A DNA stretch of 40,556 nucleotides, taken from NCBI GenBank assembly GCA_959018755.1, contig CAUEMA010000020.1, forward strand, positions 1 through 40,556, given 5' to 3'. The number at the start of each line of letters is the position of its first letter. The first letter of the stretch is position 1. Of the stretch, positions 9,194-17,723 are shown one piece after another. The stretch comes from an uncultured Collinsella sp. GTDB taxonomy: Bacteria > Actinomycetota > Coriobacteriia > Coriobacteriales > Coriobacteriaceae. The notes below the pieces were generated by a model. That model worked only from the letters and a program-made list of their open reading frames with translations, did no database searches and had not been told where the DNA came from. The position numbers and the translations under genes were made by a program.

Positions 9194-9625
9194 CTACAGC
9201 TTAATGTCAAAGTTGATCTCGGGGACGGCGGCCAGGTCGGCCAACGTCACGCCGTCGACATAGTTCTCGATGACCTCGTCAAGACCACGCCAGAACTTGA
9301 CGGTGGAACACAGGTCACTGCGGGTGCAGCTGTTGTCGATGCCGTCGCACGCCACCGGAGCCGTGCTGCCCTCGACGGCGCGCAGGATGTCGCCGGCACG
9401 CACCTCGGCCGGGTCCTTGGCCATCATGTAGCCGCCGCCCTTGCCGCGCACGCTCTTAAGCAGGCCCGCCTTCATAAGCGGACGAACCAGCTGCTCCAAA
9501 TACTTTTGCGAGATATGCTCGCGGTCGGCAACCTCGCGCAAGGCAATCTTGCCCTCGGCATCACCGAGCGCCGCGATATAGATCATCAGCCGGAGGGCAT
9601 AGCGGCCCTTGGAAGAAATGAGCAT
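9194..9625 (-). CDS. iscR: Rrf2-family regulator, IscR-like with [2Fe-2S] cysteines
   Basis: 143-residue winged-helix repressor. The N-terminus MLISSKGRYALRLMIYIA and helix REHISQKYLEQLVRPLMKAGLL are typical of Rrf2 proteins. Three cysteines, C93-x6-C100-x5-C106, occupy the IscR cluster-ligand position, so it very likely senses Fe-S status. It is transcribed away from the suf operon, with about 220 bases between the two start codons; regulation of both directions is the natural reading. The ATG at 9625 has GGGAGGGTAGGT directly upstream, which excludes the longer in-frame starts. The MNT and HEPN genes follow closely on the same strand. Whether it is functionally IscR or an actinobacterial SufR-like protein cannot be decided here. 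Confidence 0.88.
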   Translation of the reverse strand: MLISSKGRYALRLMIYIAALGDAEGKIALREVADREHISQKYLEQLVRPLMKAGLLKSVRGKGGGYMMAKDPAEVRAGDILRAVEGSTAPVACDGIDNSCTRSDLCSTVKFWRGLDEVIENYVDGVTLADLAAVPEINFDIKL

Positions 9626-9645
9626 ACCTACCCTCCCATCGCATC

Positions 9646-9720
9646 TGGGACAACATAACCAGCTTTGTTTGTCCCAAATCTTAAGTAAATGGGACAAACA
9701 CAACAGGTTATTTTGTCCCA
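9646..9720. repeat. Inverted pair of 31-bp palindromes between iscR and suf
   Basis: Two palindromes, 9646-9676 and 9690-9720, each bounded by TGGGACAA and TTGTCCCA. The second, reverse-complemented, matches the first at 27 of 31 positions including the loop. Half-sites start at 9646, 9669, 9690 and 9713, so they recur every 21-23 bases, two helical turns. They could be operators for the Rrf2 regulator, or REP-like mobile hairpins; the second shares the core ACAGGTT(T)ATTTTG with the RAYT-linked hairpins at 31835, 33123 and 33893. Confidence 0.85.
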
Positions 9721-9757
9721 GAATTTGAAAAGTCGAGTGGATTAGTCGGGTTTTCCC

Positions 9758-9785
9758 TTGACTAACGCCGAACCCATAGTAACTT
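9758..9785 (+). promoter_or_regulatory. Candidate suf promoter with overlapping inverted repeat
   Basis: TTGACT (9758-9763) and TAACTT (9780-9785) are separated by 16 bases and lie 64 bases before the sufC start at 9850. The -35 box also forms the right arm of a small inverted repeat TTAGTC ... GACTAA (left arm from about 9742), a possible repressor site. Assigned by eye only. Confidence 0.45.
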
Positions 9786-9849
9786 TATTCCGAGAAGATT
9801 CCTAGGGTTTAGTACACCTATGAGTACACCATATACAGAGAGGGACAGC

Positions 9850-10650
9850 ATGAGCGCAAATCCGCTGCTTTCCATCGAAGGTCTGACCGCCTCCGTGGAC
9901 GAGAAGACCATCCTCCACAACGTCAACCTCAGCGTCGCCGCCGGCGAGACCCACGTGCTGATGGGACCCAACGGCGCCGGCAAGTCCACCCTCGGCCACC
10001 TGGTCATGGGCGACCCTGTCTATACCGTCAACGACGGCCGCATCGTCTTTGACGGCCAGGACATCACCGAGCTCACCACCGACAAGCGCTCGCGCGCCGG
10101 CCTGTTCCTGAGCTTCCAGGCCCCGGTCGAGATCCCGGGCGTGCCGCTGTCGAGCTTTTTGCGTGCCAGCATCGCCGGCCGCCCCGGCCTGGAGATGAAG
10201 GGCAAGGAGTTCCGCCGGCGCGTCAAGGAGCTCGCGGCAGAGCTCAACATGGACACCGCCTACCTCAACCGCGAGCTGGGCGTGGGCTTCTCGGGCGGCG
10301 AGAAAAAGAAGGTCGAGATGCTCCAGCTTCTGCTGCTGCAGCCTAAGCTCGCCATCCTGGACGAAACCGACTCGGGCCTGGACGTCGACGCCCTGTCCAC
10401 CGTCAGCCATGGCATGGACGCCTACCGCAAGAGCTGCGAAGGCTCCATGCTCATCATCACGCACAACACGCGCATCCTGGAGCACCTGGATGTCGACCGC
10501 GTCCACGTTATGGTCAAGGGCCAAATCGTGCGCGAGGACGACGCCTCGCTGATCCCCTGGATCGACAAGAACGGTTTTGAGACCTTCGAGCGCGAGGCCG
10601 CCGAGCAGCACGCGAAGGCCGAAGCCGCCGCTGCCGAGCAGCAGGCGTAA
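9850..10650 (+). CDS. sufC: Fe-S cluster assembly ATPase SufC
   Basis: 266-residue ABC-type ATPase that powers the SufBCD scaffold for Fe-S cluster assembly in the cytosol. Walker A GPNGAGKST (residues 39-47), the signature SGGEKKKVEM, Walker B LAILDETDSGLD and the switch His in ITHNTR are all intact. An in-frame ATG at 9820 exists, but AGAGGGACAGC precedes the ATG at 9850, which also begins the usual SufC N-terminus, so 9850 is chosen. First gene of a five-gene operon; sufB follows after 12 bases. Confidence 0.97.
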   Translation: MSANPLLSIEGLTASVDEKTILHNVNLSVAAGETHVLMGPNGAGKSTLGHLVMGDPVYTVNDGRIVFDGQDITELTTDKRSRAGLFLSFQAPVEIPGVPLSSFLRASIAGRPGLEMKGKEFRRRVKELAAELNMDTAYLNRELGVGFSGGEKKKVEMLQLLLLQPKLAILDETDSGLDVDALSTVSHGMDAYRKSCEGSMLIITHNTRILEHLDVDRVHVMVKGQIVREDDASLIPWIDKNGFETFEREAAEQHAKAEAAAAEQQA

Positions 10651-10662
10651 AGGGGCGACGCA

Positions 10663-12075
10663 ATGACCAAGAACCGCACCGAGGTCGCGGACATCGACCG
10701 CAGCCTCTACGACTTCACCTATGGCGAGGAGGGATTCGAGCGCCTCGACGCCGGCATCACGCCCGACATCGTGCGCGAGATCAGCGCCAAGAAGGACGAG
10801 CCGCAGTGGATGCTCGACCTGCGCCTCAAATCCCTCGAGATCTTTAACCGCTTCCCCAATCCGACGTGGGGCCCCTCCATCGAGGGCCTGGACATGGACA
10901 ACATCGTCACCTACGTCAAGCCCAACACCGACCAAAAGCACGACTGGGAGTCGGTGCCCGACGACATCAAGAACACCTTTGAGCGCCTGGGTATCCCCGA
11001 GGCCGAGCGCAGCTACCTGGCAGGCGTCGGCGCGCAGTACGACTCCGAACTCGTCTACCACAACATGCAGGACACCGCGTCCAAGATGGGCATCGTCTAC
11101 TCCGGCATCGAGGAGGCCCTGCACGATCCGCAGTGGGAGCCGCTCATCCACGAGAAGTTTATGACGCTCATCCCGCCCACCGACCACAAGTTTGCGGCCC
11201 TGCACGGCGCCGTGTGGTCGGGCGGCTCGTTTGTCTACGTGCCCAAGGGCACCAAGCTCGATTTTCCGCTGCAGAGCTACTTCCGCCTCAACGCCAAGGG
11301 CGCCGGCCAGTTTGAGCACACGCTCATCATCGTCGAGGACGACGCCGACCTACACTTTATCGAGGGCTGCTCCGCACCCAAGTACAACGTGGCCAACCTC
11401 CACGCCGGTGCTGTGGAGCTCTTTGTGGGCAAGCGTGCACACCTGCGCTACTCGACCATCGAGAACTGGTCCAAGAACATGTACAACCTCAACACCAAGC
11501 GTGCGCGCGTGGACGAGGACGGCGACATCGAGTGGATCAGCGGCTCCTTCGGCAGCCACGTGGGTTATCTCTACCCCATGAGCGTGCTCAACGGCCGCGG
11601 CGCCCGTTCGAGCTTTACCGGCATCACCTTTGCCGGCGCCGGCCAGAACCTCGATACCGGCTGCAAGGTCGTGCTCAACGCGCCCGAGACCTCGGCGACC
11701 GTCGAGACCAAGGGCATCTCCAAGAGCGGCGGCATCCAGACCTTCCGCAGCTCCATCGTGGCCACGCCTAAGGCCGAGGGTTCCAAGGCAACCGTGAGCT
11801 GCCAGTCGCTCATGCTCGACGACCAAAGCCGCTCCGATACCATCCCCGCCATGGACATCCGCGCCAAGAACGTCGACATCGGCCACGAGGCCACCATCGG
11901 CCGCATCGGCGACGACAAGGTGTTCTACCTGATGAGCCGCGGCATCTCGGAAGAAGAGGCCCGTACCATGATCGTCAACGGCTTTGCCAACCCGGTCTCC
12001 AAGGAGCTGCCGCTTGAGTACGCCGTCGAGATGAACAACCTGATCAAGCTCGAGATGGAAGGAGCGATCGGATAA
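10663..12075 (+). CDS. sufB: Fe-S cluster assembly scaffold SufB
   Basis: 470 residues, the usual SufB length. With SufC and SufD it forms the SufBCD complex on which clusters are built from sulfur passed by SufS/SufU. The C-terminal beta-helix carries C380 (VSCQSLML) and E409 (GHEATIG); their 29-residue spacing equals that of C405 and E434, the cluster-assembly residues of E. coli SufB. Ribosome site AAGGGG precedes the ATG. The stop codon overlaps the sufD start by one base. Confidence 0.97.
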   Translation: MTKNRTEVADIDRSLYDFTYGEEGFERLDAGITPDIVREISAKKDEPQWMLDLRLKSLEIFNRFPNPTWGPSIEGLDMDNIVTYVKPNTDQKHDWESVPDDIKNTFERLGIPEAERSYLAGVGAQYDSELVYHNMQDTASKMGIVYSGIEEALHDPQWEPLIHEKFMTLIPPTDHKFAALHGAVWSGGSFVYVPKGTKLDFPLQSYFRLNAKGAGQFEHTLIIVEDDADLHFIEGCSAPKYNVANLHAGAVELFVGKRAHLRYSTIENWSKNMYNLNTKRARVDEDGDIEWISGSFGSHVGYLYPMSVLNGRGARSSFTGITFAGAGQNLDTGCKVVLNAPETSATVETKGISKSGGIQTFRSSIVATPKAEGSKATVSCQSLMLDDQSRSDTIPAMDIRAKNVDIGHEATIGRIGDDKVFYLMSRGISEEEARTMIVNGFANPVSKELPLEYAVEMNNLIKLEMEGAIG

Positions 12076-13346
12076 TGAAACAGGAAACCAACACCGCTGC
12101 TACCACGCTCGAGCAGGTTAATGCGATGCCGGCAGCAACTTGGGGCTGGCTCAAAATGAACCAGACCAAGCTTGAGCTTTCGGACGAGCTTGCCGCCGCT
12201 CCCGCCGAGGCCGTTGAGATCGAGGGGCTGGACGAGCAGTTTGCCGGCTCGGCCGACGCCTTCGACGCCGCCATTGATGCCATGGCCGAGCGCTTCCCCG
12301 AGCGCCGCGCCTCCGCCCCCGGCGACGCCGCCGATCGTGCCCGCATCACGCCCGAGACCGAGCTCGACGTGCCCGCCACCTCTGTCTACCAGGCCGGCGC
12401 CATCAAGCTCGAGGAGGAGCTCTCCCCTGCCGAGGCCTTCGAGACCGGCATGGGCGAGGCTGCCTATACCTACCTGGCCGACCACGCCACCAAGCGCATC
12501 GTCATCGATGTGTCCGCATACAAGCACGCCACGGTTACCGTGCGCGTGAGCGGTGTCGATGCAGCGGTTGCGATTGCCGCCATCGACGTCGTCGCCCGCC
12601 CGCAGGCAACGCTCGACCTGCAGATCGCCCTAGACTCCCCCGTCAACGGCCAAGGCGTCGTGGGCTCCGTGCTGCGCGTGTGCGCTCACGAGTACGCCAC
12701 CGTCAACGTAACCTGCACGCAGACGCTCGATGACAGCTGGATCGCGCTCGACGACACCGGACTGTTCCTAGACGAGGGCGCGCGCGTCAACGTGCAGCAC
12801 ACCGTTCTGGGTGCCGGCGCCAGCGCCACCGGCCTTGCCGGCGACCTGCTGGGCGACACCGCCAAGGTGACCATCGATACCGATTACCTGGGTGCCCGCG
12901 AACAGGTGCGTGACTTTAACTACGAGCTGCGCCACCGCGGCCGCAAGACCGAGTGCGAGATCGACGCCAACGGCGTGCTGACTGGCACGTCAAAGAAGGT
13001 CTACCGCGGCACCATCGACCTCGTGCACGGCTGCAAGGGTGCCGTCGGCACCGAGCGCGAGACGGTGCTCTTGGCCAACAAGGGCGTCGACAACAAGACC
13101 GTTCCCGTCATCCTCTGCGACGAGGACGACGTCGCCGGCAACCACGGCGCCACCATCGGTCACGTCCGCGACGAGCAGCTGTTCTACCTCGCCTGCCGCG
13201 GCCTTGACCAAAACGCCGCCGAGGACCTGTTCATCCGCGCCAAGCTGGAGGACGCCGCGCTTTCCGCCATCGACGAGCGCACCCGCGCCGCCGTCGTTCG
13301 CTTGGGCAACAACCTAATCGACAACTTTGAGGAGGAGCTCGCATGA
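12075..13346 (+). CDS. sufD: Fe-S cluster assembly protein SufD
   Basis: 423-residue SufB paralogue. The conserved C-terminal segment HGATIGHV...LFYLACRGL includes H357, matching by position the His (H360 in E. coli) needed with SufB for cluster formation. The N-terminal ~150 residues are Ala/Glu-rich and poorly conserved, as usual in SufD. It starts at the last base of the sufB stop codon and overlaps sufS by four bases (ATGA), so the genes are translationally coupled. Confidence 0.95.
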   Translation: MKQETNTAATTLEQVNAMPAATWGWLKMNQTKLELSDELAAAPAEAVEIEGLDEQFAGSADAFDAAIDAMAERFPERRASAPGDAADRARITPETELDVPATSVYQAGAIKLEEELSPAEAFETGMGEAAYTYLADHATKRIVIDVSAYKHATVTVRVSGVDAAVAIAAIDVVARPQATLDLQIALDSPVNGQGVVGSVLRVCAHEYATVNVTCTQTLDDSWIALDDTGLFLDEGARVNVQHTVLGAGASATGLAGDLLGDTAKVTIDTDYLGAREQVRDFNYELRHRGRKTECEIDANGVLTGTSKKVYRGTIDLVHGCKGAVGTERETVLLANKGVDNKTVPVILCDEDDVAGNHGATIGHVRDEQLFYLACRGLDQNAAEDLFIRAKLEDAALSAIDERTRAAVVRLGNNLIDNFEEELA

Positions 13347-14668
13347 TCGACACCGAGCACGTTAAATGCGATACCTGTACTGCCCCCGAGCCCATGGAGC
13401 TCGACGCCAGCGACGAGGCCTCGCGCGGCTGGCCTACCGTCGACATCGAGACCAATCCCTACAAGGCGCAGTTCCCGCTGTTCCAGCAGCACCCCGAAAT
13501 CGCCTTCCTCGATAGCGCCGCCACCGCACAGCGCCCCGCCTGCGTGCTCGACGCCGAGCGCGACTTCTACCAGCGCATGAACGCCAACCCCCTGCGCGGC
13601 CTGTACTCGCTGTCCGTCGAGGCCACCGAGGCTATCGCGAAGGTGCGCCAGCAGATCGCCGATGTCATCGGCGCCCCCCAGGCCAACGAGGTCGTCTTCA
13701 CCCGCAACACGAGCGAGTCGCTCAACCTGGTCGCCAAGAGCTTTGCGCCCACGGTGCTGGAGCCGGGCGACGAGGTCGTCATCACCATCATGGAGCACCA
13801 CTCCAACCTGATCCCGTGGCAGCAGGTCTGCCGCGAGACCGGCGCCAAGCTCGTCTACCTCTACCCCACCAAGACCGGTCAGCTCACGACCGAGGAGGTT
13901 CTGTCCAAGGTGGGCCCCAAGACCAAGATCTTGGCTGTGGGTCAGGTCTCTAACGTCCTGGGCGTCGAGAACCCGGTCAAGAATCTCGGCAAGCTCGTGC
14001 ACAAGTACGGCGGCTATCTGGTCGTCGACGGCGCGCAGTCGCTGCCGCACATGCCGGTCGATGTGGCCGATCTGGGCGCCGACTTCTTTGCCTTTAGCGC
14101 GCACAAGGCCATGGGCCCCATGGGCATCGGCGTGCTGTGGGGCAAGATGGACCTGCTCAACGCCATGCCGCCCATGCTCACCGGCGGCGAGATGATCGAC
14201 TCGGTCACCGAGCAGGACGCCGTCTGGGCGCCCGTCCCCGAGAAGTTCGAGGCCGGCACGCAGGACGCCGCCGGCATCTTCGCCACGGGCGCGGCGCTTG
14301 ACTACCTGGTCAACACGGTAGGCTACGAAAACATCCAGACCCGTGAGAAGGCACTCGTCCACTACCTGATGGGCGAGCTCATGCAGCTCGACTTTGTCCA
14401 GATCATCGGCTCCATCTATTGGGACAACCACCACGGCGTCGTCAGCTTTAACGTCAAGGGCATCCACCCGCACGATGTCGCGAGCATCATGGACATGGAC
14501 GGCGTTTGCATCCGCGCCGGTCACCACTGCGCGCAGCCTCTGCTCACCTGGCTGGGCGTCGAGAACCTTGCCTGCTGCCGCGCCAGCGTGGCCTTCTACA
14601 ACGACAAGGCCGATATCGACAAGTTCATCGCCGGCCTGCATCACGTTTGGAGCACGTTCAATGGGTAA
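13343..14668 (+). CDS. sufS: Cysteine desulfurase SufS (group II)
   Basis: 441-residue PLP enzyme converting cysteine to alanine plus enzyme-bound persulfide. The PLP lysine is K255 in FSAHKAMGPMGIG. The catalytic cysteine is C396 in RAGHHCAQPLL, the group II (SufS) signature with a short active-site loop. About 35 extra residues, including a CDTC motif, precede the usual start region (FPLFQQHPEIAFLDSAATAQ). That is a longer lead than most SufS proteins have; the four-base overlap with sufD supports this start. A sulfur transferase, SufU, is encoded directly after it. Confidence 0.96.
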   Translation: MIDTEHVKCDTCTAPEPMELDASDEASRGWPTVDIETNPYKAQFPLFQQHPEIAFLDSAATAQRPACVLDAERDFYQRMNANPLRGLYSLSVEATEAIAKVRQQIADVIGAPQANEVVFTRNTSESLNLVAKSFAPTVLEPGDEVVITIMEHHSNLIPWQQVCRETGAKLVYLYPTKTGQLTTEEVLSKVGPKTKILAVGQVSNVLGVENPVKNLGKLVHKYGGYLVVDGAQSLPHMPVDVADLGADFFAFSAHKAMGPMGIGVLWGKMDLLNAMPPMLTGGEMIDSVTEQDAVWAPVPEKFEAGTQDAAGIFATGAALDYLVNTVGYENIQTREKALVHYLMGELMQLDFVQIIGSIYWDNHHGVVSFNVKGIHPHDVASIMDMDGVCIRAGHHCAQPLLTWLGVENLACCRASVAFYNDKADIDKFIAGLHHVWSTFNG

Positions 14669-15083
14669 TCTGTACACCTCTACCACGTTTATGGAGCACA
14701 ACTCGCACCCCGACTACAAGTACGAGATGGATGCCCCCACGCACGAGCACGACGGCATCAACCCCAGCTGCGGCGATGAGCTCACTCTGCAGCTGCGTGT
14801 CGAGAACAACGTGATCGAGGAGGCCTCCTTTACCGGTCACGGCTGCGCCATCAGCCAGGCCAGCGCCGATATCATGGCCGACCTCATCACCGGCGAGACG
14901 GTCGAGGAAGCACGTCGTCTGGCAGGGCTTTTCCTCGCCATGATCCGTGGCGAGCAGCTCTCCGAGGAAGACCTGGAAGACCTGGACGAGGCCGCCCAGC
15001 TCCAGGACATCTCGCACATGCCCGCCCGCGTCAAATGCGCCGAGTTAGCCTGGCGCACCCTCGACGGCATGCTCGAAGGGTAA
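14661..15083 (+). CDS. sufU: SufU sulfur transferase / zinc-dependent scaffold-like protein
   Basis: 140-residue SufU, which in Gram-positive SUF systems takes the persulfide from SufS by a zinc-ligand swap. The zinc ligands C37, D39 (SCGDE), C62 (GHGCAIS) and C126 (VKCAELAW) are all present, in the spacing seen in B. subtilis SufU, and the insertion before the third Cys that separates SufU from IscU is there. It overlaps the sufS end by eight bases. The last gene of the operon, closed by a strong terminator. Confidence 0.95.
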   Translation: MGNLYTSTTFMEHNSHPDYKYEMDAPTHEHDGINPSCGDELTLQLRVENNVIEEASFTGHGCAISQASADIMADLITGETVEEARRLAGLFLAMIRGEQLSEEDLEDLDEAAQLQDISHMPARVKCAELAWRTLDGMLEG

Positions 15084-15123
15084 ACTAGCCAGAAGCGGAT
15101 GCCCCAGATCAAAGGGTTTGATT

Positions 15124-15157
15124 GCCGAGCCGCCCAATACGGGCGGCTCGGCTTTTT
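15124..15157 (+). terminator. Intrinsic terminator of the suf operon
   Basis: Perfect 12-bp stem GCCGAGCCGCCC / GGGCGGCTCGGC with a 5-base loop, followed by TTTTT, 40 bases after the sufU stop. Confidence 0.95.
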
Positions 15158-15754
15158 CATAACGCCTCGGACACACAAAGTTCGCGCGTCCGGCGCTCGC
15201 CCTGTCATTTACCGAACAGCCAGCCGCAAACACGGACGTTTTCCACAGTGCCAACGGCTAGCGACAGAGCCACGGGCACCCCAAGCAACGCCCCATGCCC
15301 CGTCCTGCTGGGCTCCGGTTCGCTTCGCGCCCGCCACAGACGGGTCCCATAGGGTACGGCGTGCATTTTTGCGAGTTTTCAGTACGCCAAGTTGCGTGTA
15401 TACGCATTGAAAGCGTTAATCAACGTCTCCAGGCACCCTTTTATATCGTTTTAGAACAAGCATAGTGGTCTCAGGGGTCACAAGCATGCGCTTTGGAGGC
15501 ACATCGGCAGGCATAAATGGCTTCGGGACCCATATATTTCAAGATTACGGCGGTGCCGACAGCACCACGATGCTGAAAACTCCGCTTTTTGCACGGTGTG
15601 GACGGGGGTAGGCGCGGGTAAAACCGGACTGAGCCGTGTTTTTATGCAAGACGGCAATCGTTCTATGCATATCAAGAAGTGCAGTCAGCGTACCAAGCAT
15701 TTAGAACGCAGGTTGCGGCGCATGAACGACCCCAGCCGCGGTGCACAGGCAGCC
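15158..15754. other. Gene-free stretch between suf and the RAYT-like gene
   Basis: About 600 bases with no supportable gene. Open frames of 60-150 codons on both strands lack ribosome sites and protein-like composition. No strong hairpin or tRNA seen. The regular spacing of promoter-like AT tracts is absent. It may be remnant or repetitive sequence; that needs comparison with other genomes. Confidence 0.4.
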
Positions 15755-16567
15755 CTACATCACGTTTCCGCCAGCCCGCATCGCCGTCCCCGTGCGGGTC
15801 CGCACAATACGAGAAACCGTACTTTTGCCAATCCCGGTATAGTGCTCAATCTGACGCACCGTAAATCCGGCATCGCGCAATCCAACGATAACGGCATCGC
15901 GCCGCGCCGGCGGTGCGGCTTTAACCCCGTGGAGCGGAGCCCCGAGGCTCTTCGCCAACCTGTCGGCAAAGGCGTGGCGTTCCCACTCCGTCTCTTTCAT
16001 ATCGCACAGCACCGGTTCGCCGCCGTCGGGCATCGCTAGCGAATAGGCAATAAAGCCCTCGGCAGAACCAAAAAGTTCAAGTACACAAGAAGGATCGGAA
16101 AATCCCCTCGTGACATCGGCCGCATCGCTGTCGTAAGCGCGCAGATGCTCCGCAAAGCTGCTCCAGGGACAACGCTCGATTAGGCTAATGCCCTCCTCCT
16201 GCGGATCGGCGTGTACGGAGCGAATAGCCTCCATCACCTGCCAGTCGGTATCGAGCGAGCGGCGCTCAAAACGCTCACGAAATAGGCAGCCCGCGCGCCC
16301 AGCGCGCTTATTGAACCGACGAGCATACGTCAACAGCAGCCGCTGCATAGCAGCGCTCATTTCGTCCTCGTAATCCAAAAGCACCAGATCCACGTAGTCG
16401 ATCATGAGACACCAGGCCACAATCGTCACCTGGGCATCGCGGCAGCAGTCGCTCATCAGTTCCAAAAACTCCCACCGGTCCTCGTCGCTCTCAAAGATCA
16501 ACTGCCCGCCCATACCGCGGGCACAAACATGGTAAAAACCGGTGATCGTTTTCCAAACGCGCTGCAT
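15755..16567 (-). CDS. RAYT-like Y1 transposase homologue lacking HUH histidines
   Basis: 270 residues, clearly of the REP-associated tyrosine transposase (IS200-like, Y1_Tnp) family: TGFYHVCARGMGGQLIFES, IVAWCLM, YARRFNKRAGRAGCLFRERFERR and PWSSFAEH follow the family order. Where the family has NH.H (intact in the second copy at 32193 as GNHIHLL), this protein reads IDYVDLV: Asn to Asp57, His to Tyr58, His to Asp60. The nucleophile Tyr81 remains. Without both histidines no metal site can form, so DNA cleavage is unlikely. The C-terminus has a helix-turn-helix-like DAGFTVRQIEHYTGIGKSTV, so a DNA-binding role without transposition is possible. The frame is complete with a GGGAG ribosome site, arguing against recent decay. 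Confidence 0.82.
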   Translation of the reverse strand: MQRVWKTITGFYHVCARGMGGQLIFESDEDRWEFLELMSDCCRDAQVTIVAWCLMIDYVDLVLLDYEDEMSAAMQRLLLTYARRFNKRAGRAGCLFRERFERRSLDTDWQVMEAIRSVHADPQEEGISLIERCPWSSFAEHLRAYDSDAADVTRGFSDPSCVLELFGSAEGFIAYSLAMPDGGEPVLCDMKETEWERHAFADRLAKSLGAPLHGVKAAPPARRDAVIVGLRDAGFTVRQIEHYTGIGKSTVSRIVRTRTGTAMRAGGNVM

Positions 16568-16970
16568 GGCGCTCCCTTCGCCGGGATCTGCTTACCATCC
16601 AATACATCACGATTGAAACGTGCCATCAAAACATTCACGCAAAATGGCACCCGTCGACGGTAAAAGGCGGCAATCCGATGGCGAACGGCAATATAGCCAC
16701 AGGTCAGGCAACGCTGTCTTGCCAAAAGCTAATCAAAACCTTGATAAAAACTGACACCCTACAAAATGTCGCTTGACCGCAAATAGTCTGGTTAAATCGT
16801 TTCAATTGAAAGTTCCGCGCTTCTCGCTACGAAAACTGAGCCGTTCGCCGAATATTCCGTGCATTTCGCGGTATTATAGGGGCTGCATGTCATGTCCCTT
16901 TCGAAGGGTCGCCCGGCAATCGCCAGCCACGACCCCCAGACGGGACGCCAACACGATAGAGAGGAGAGGC
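16568..16970. other. Intergenic region with candidate promoter for the scaffold/GGGtGRT pair
   Basis: No gene seen in about 400 bases. A TATTAT box at 16872-16877 on the plus strand, about 95 bases before the start at 16971, may be a -10 element, but no good -35 box is evident. The 3' part has a GAGGAGAGG ribosome site for the next gene. Confidence 0.35.
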
Positions 16971-17705
16971 ATGCAGTACTCACAGGAAGTGGAGAACATG
17001 TGCCCCGTTGCCAAGGGTGCATACCACGGCCCCGCACCCATCCCCGAGGAGGGCAAGTGGGTCCAGGCTAAGGAGATTTCCGACATCTCCGGTCTTACGC
17101 ACGGTGTGGGTTGGTGCGCACCTCAGCAGGGCGCCTGCAAGCTCACGCTGAACGTCAAGGACGGCATCATCGAGGAGGCCCTCGTTGAGACCATCGGCTG
17201 CTCGGGCATGACCCACTCTGCCGCCATGGCTTCCGAGATCCTTCCCGGTAAGACCATCCTCGAGGCCCTCAACACCGACCTCGTCTGCGACGCTATCAAC
17301 GTTGCTATGCGCGAGATCTTCCTGCAAATCGTTTACGGCCGCAGCCAGACCGCGTTCTCCGAGGGCGGCCTGCCCGTGGGCGCCTCCCTCGACGACCTCG
17401 GCAAGGGCCTTCGCTCTCAGGTCGGCACCATGTTCGGCACCAAGGCCAAGGGCGCTCGTTACCTCGAGCTCGCTCAGGGCTACGTCACCCGCATGGCCCT
17501 CAACGACAAGAACGAGATCATCGCATTCGAGTTCCTGAACCTCGGCAAGTTCACCGACGCCGTCAAGGCCGGCAAGACCCCCGAGGAGGCCATCGCTGGC
17601 GCTATGGGCCACTATGGTCAGTGGGAGAACGCTGCCAAGTACATCGACCCGCGCACCGACGAGGAGACTCACTCCGTCGCCAGCGTGTTCCCGGTTCACG
17701 AGTAG
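16971..17705 (+). CDS. NifU/IscU-N-like iron-sulfur scaffold family protein
   Basis: 244 residues. The middle resembles the IscU/NifU N-terminal fold: W48-C49-APQQGA-C56-KLTLNVKDGIIEEALVE followed by IGC77SG and an EILPGKTILEAL segment that parallels the IscU helix. Two of the three IscU cluster cysteines (C56, C77) are recognisable; the third is missing, while C11 and C49 are extra. The remaining ~120 residues are specific to this family. It is usually found, as here, directly before a GGGtGRT protein; function of the pair is not established. The codons are strongly biased, suggesting high expression. GAGGAGAGGC gives an excellent ribosome site at ATG 16971; a longer in-frame start lacks one. 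Confidence 0.85.
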   Translation: MQYSQEVENMCPVAKGAYHGPAPIPEEGKWVQAKEISDISGLTHGVGWCAPQQGACKLTLNVKDGIIEEALVETIGCSGMTHSAAMASEILPGKTILEALNTDLVCDAINVAMREIFLQIVYGRSQTAFSEGGLPVGASLDDLGKGLRSQVGTMFGTKAKGARYLELAQGYVTRMALNDKNEIIAFEFLNLGKFTDAVKAGKTPEEAIAGAMGHYGQWENAAKYIDPRTDEETHSVASVFPVHE

Positions 17706-17723
17706 AAAGGGAGGGAAATAACT

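Noticed and set aside
9802..14701. Long open frames of about 500 codons antisense to sufC/B and sufD/S
   Set aside because: They mirror GC-rich coding DNA, have low-complexity Leu/Val/Gly/Asp content without family motifs and no ribosome sites, while the plus strand encodes clear Suf proteins.
15478..15675. Small minus-strand open frame in the suf-RAYT gap
   Set aside because: No ribosome site and irregular composition; cannot be supported as a gene.
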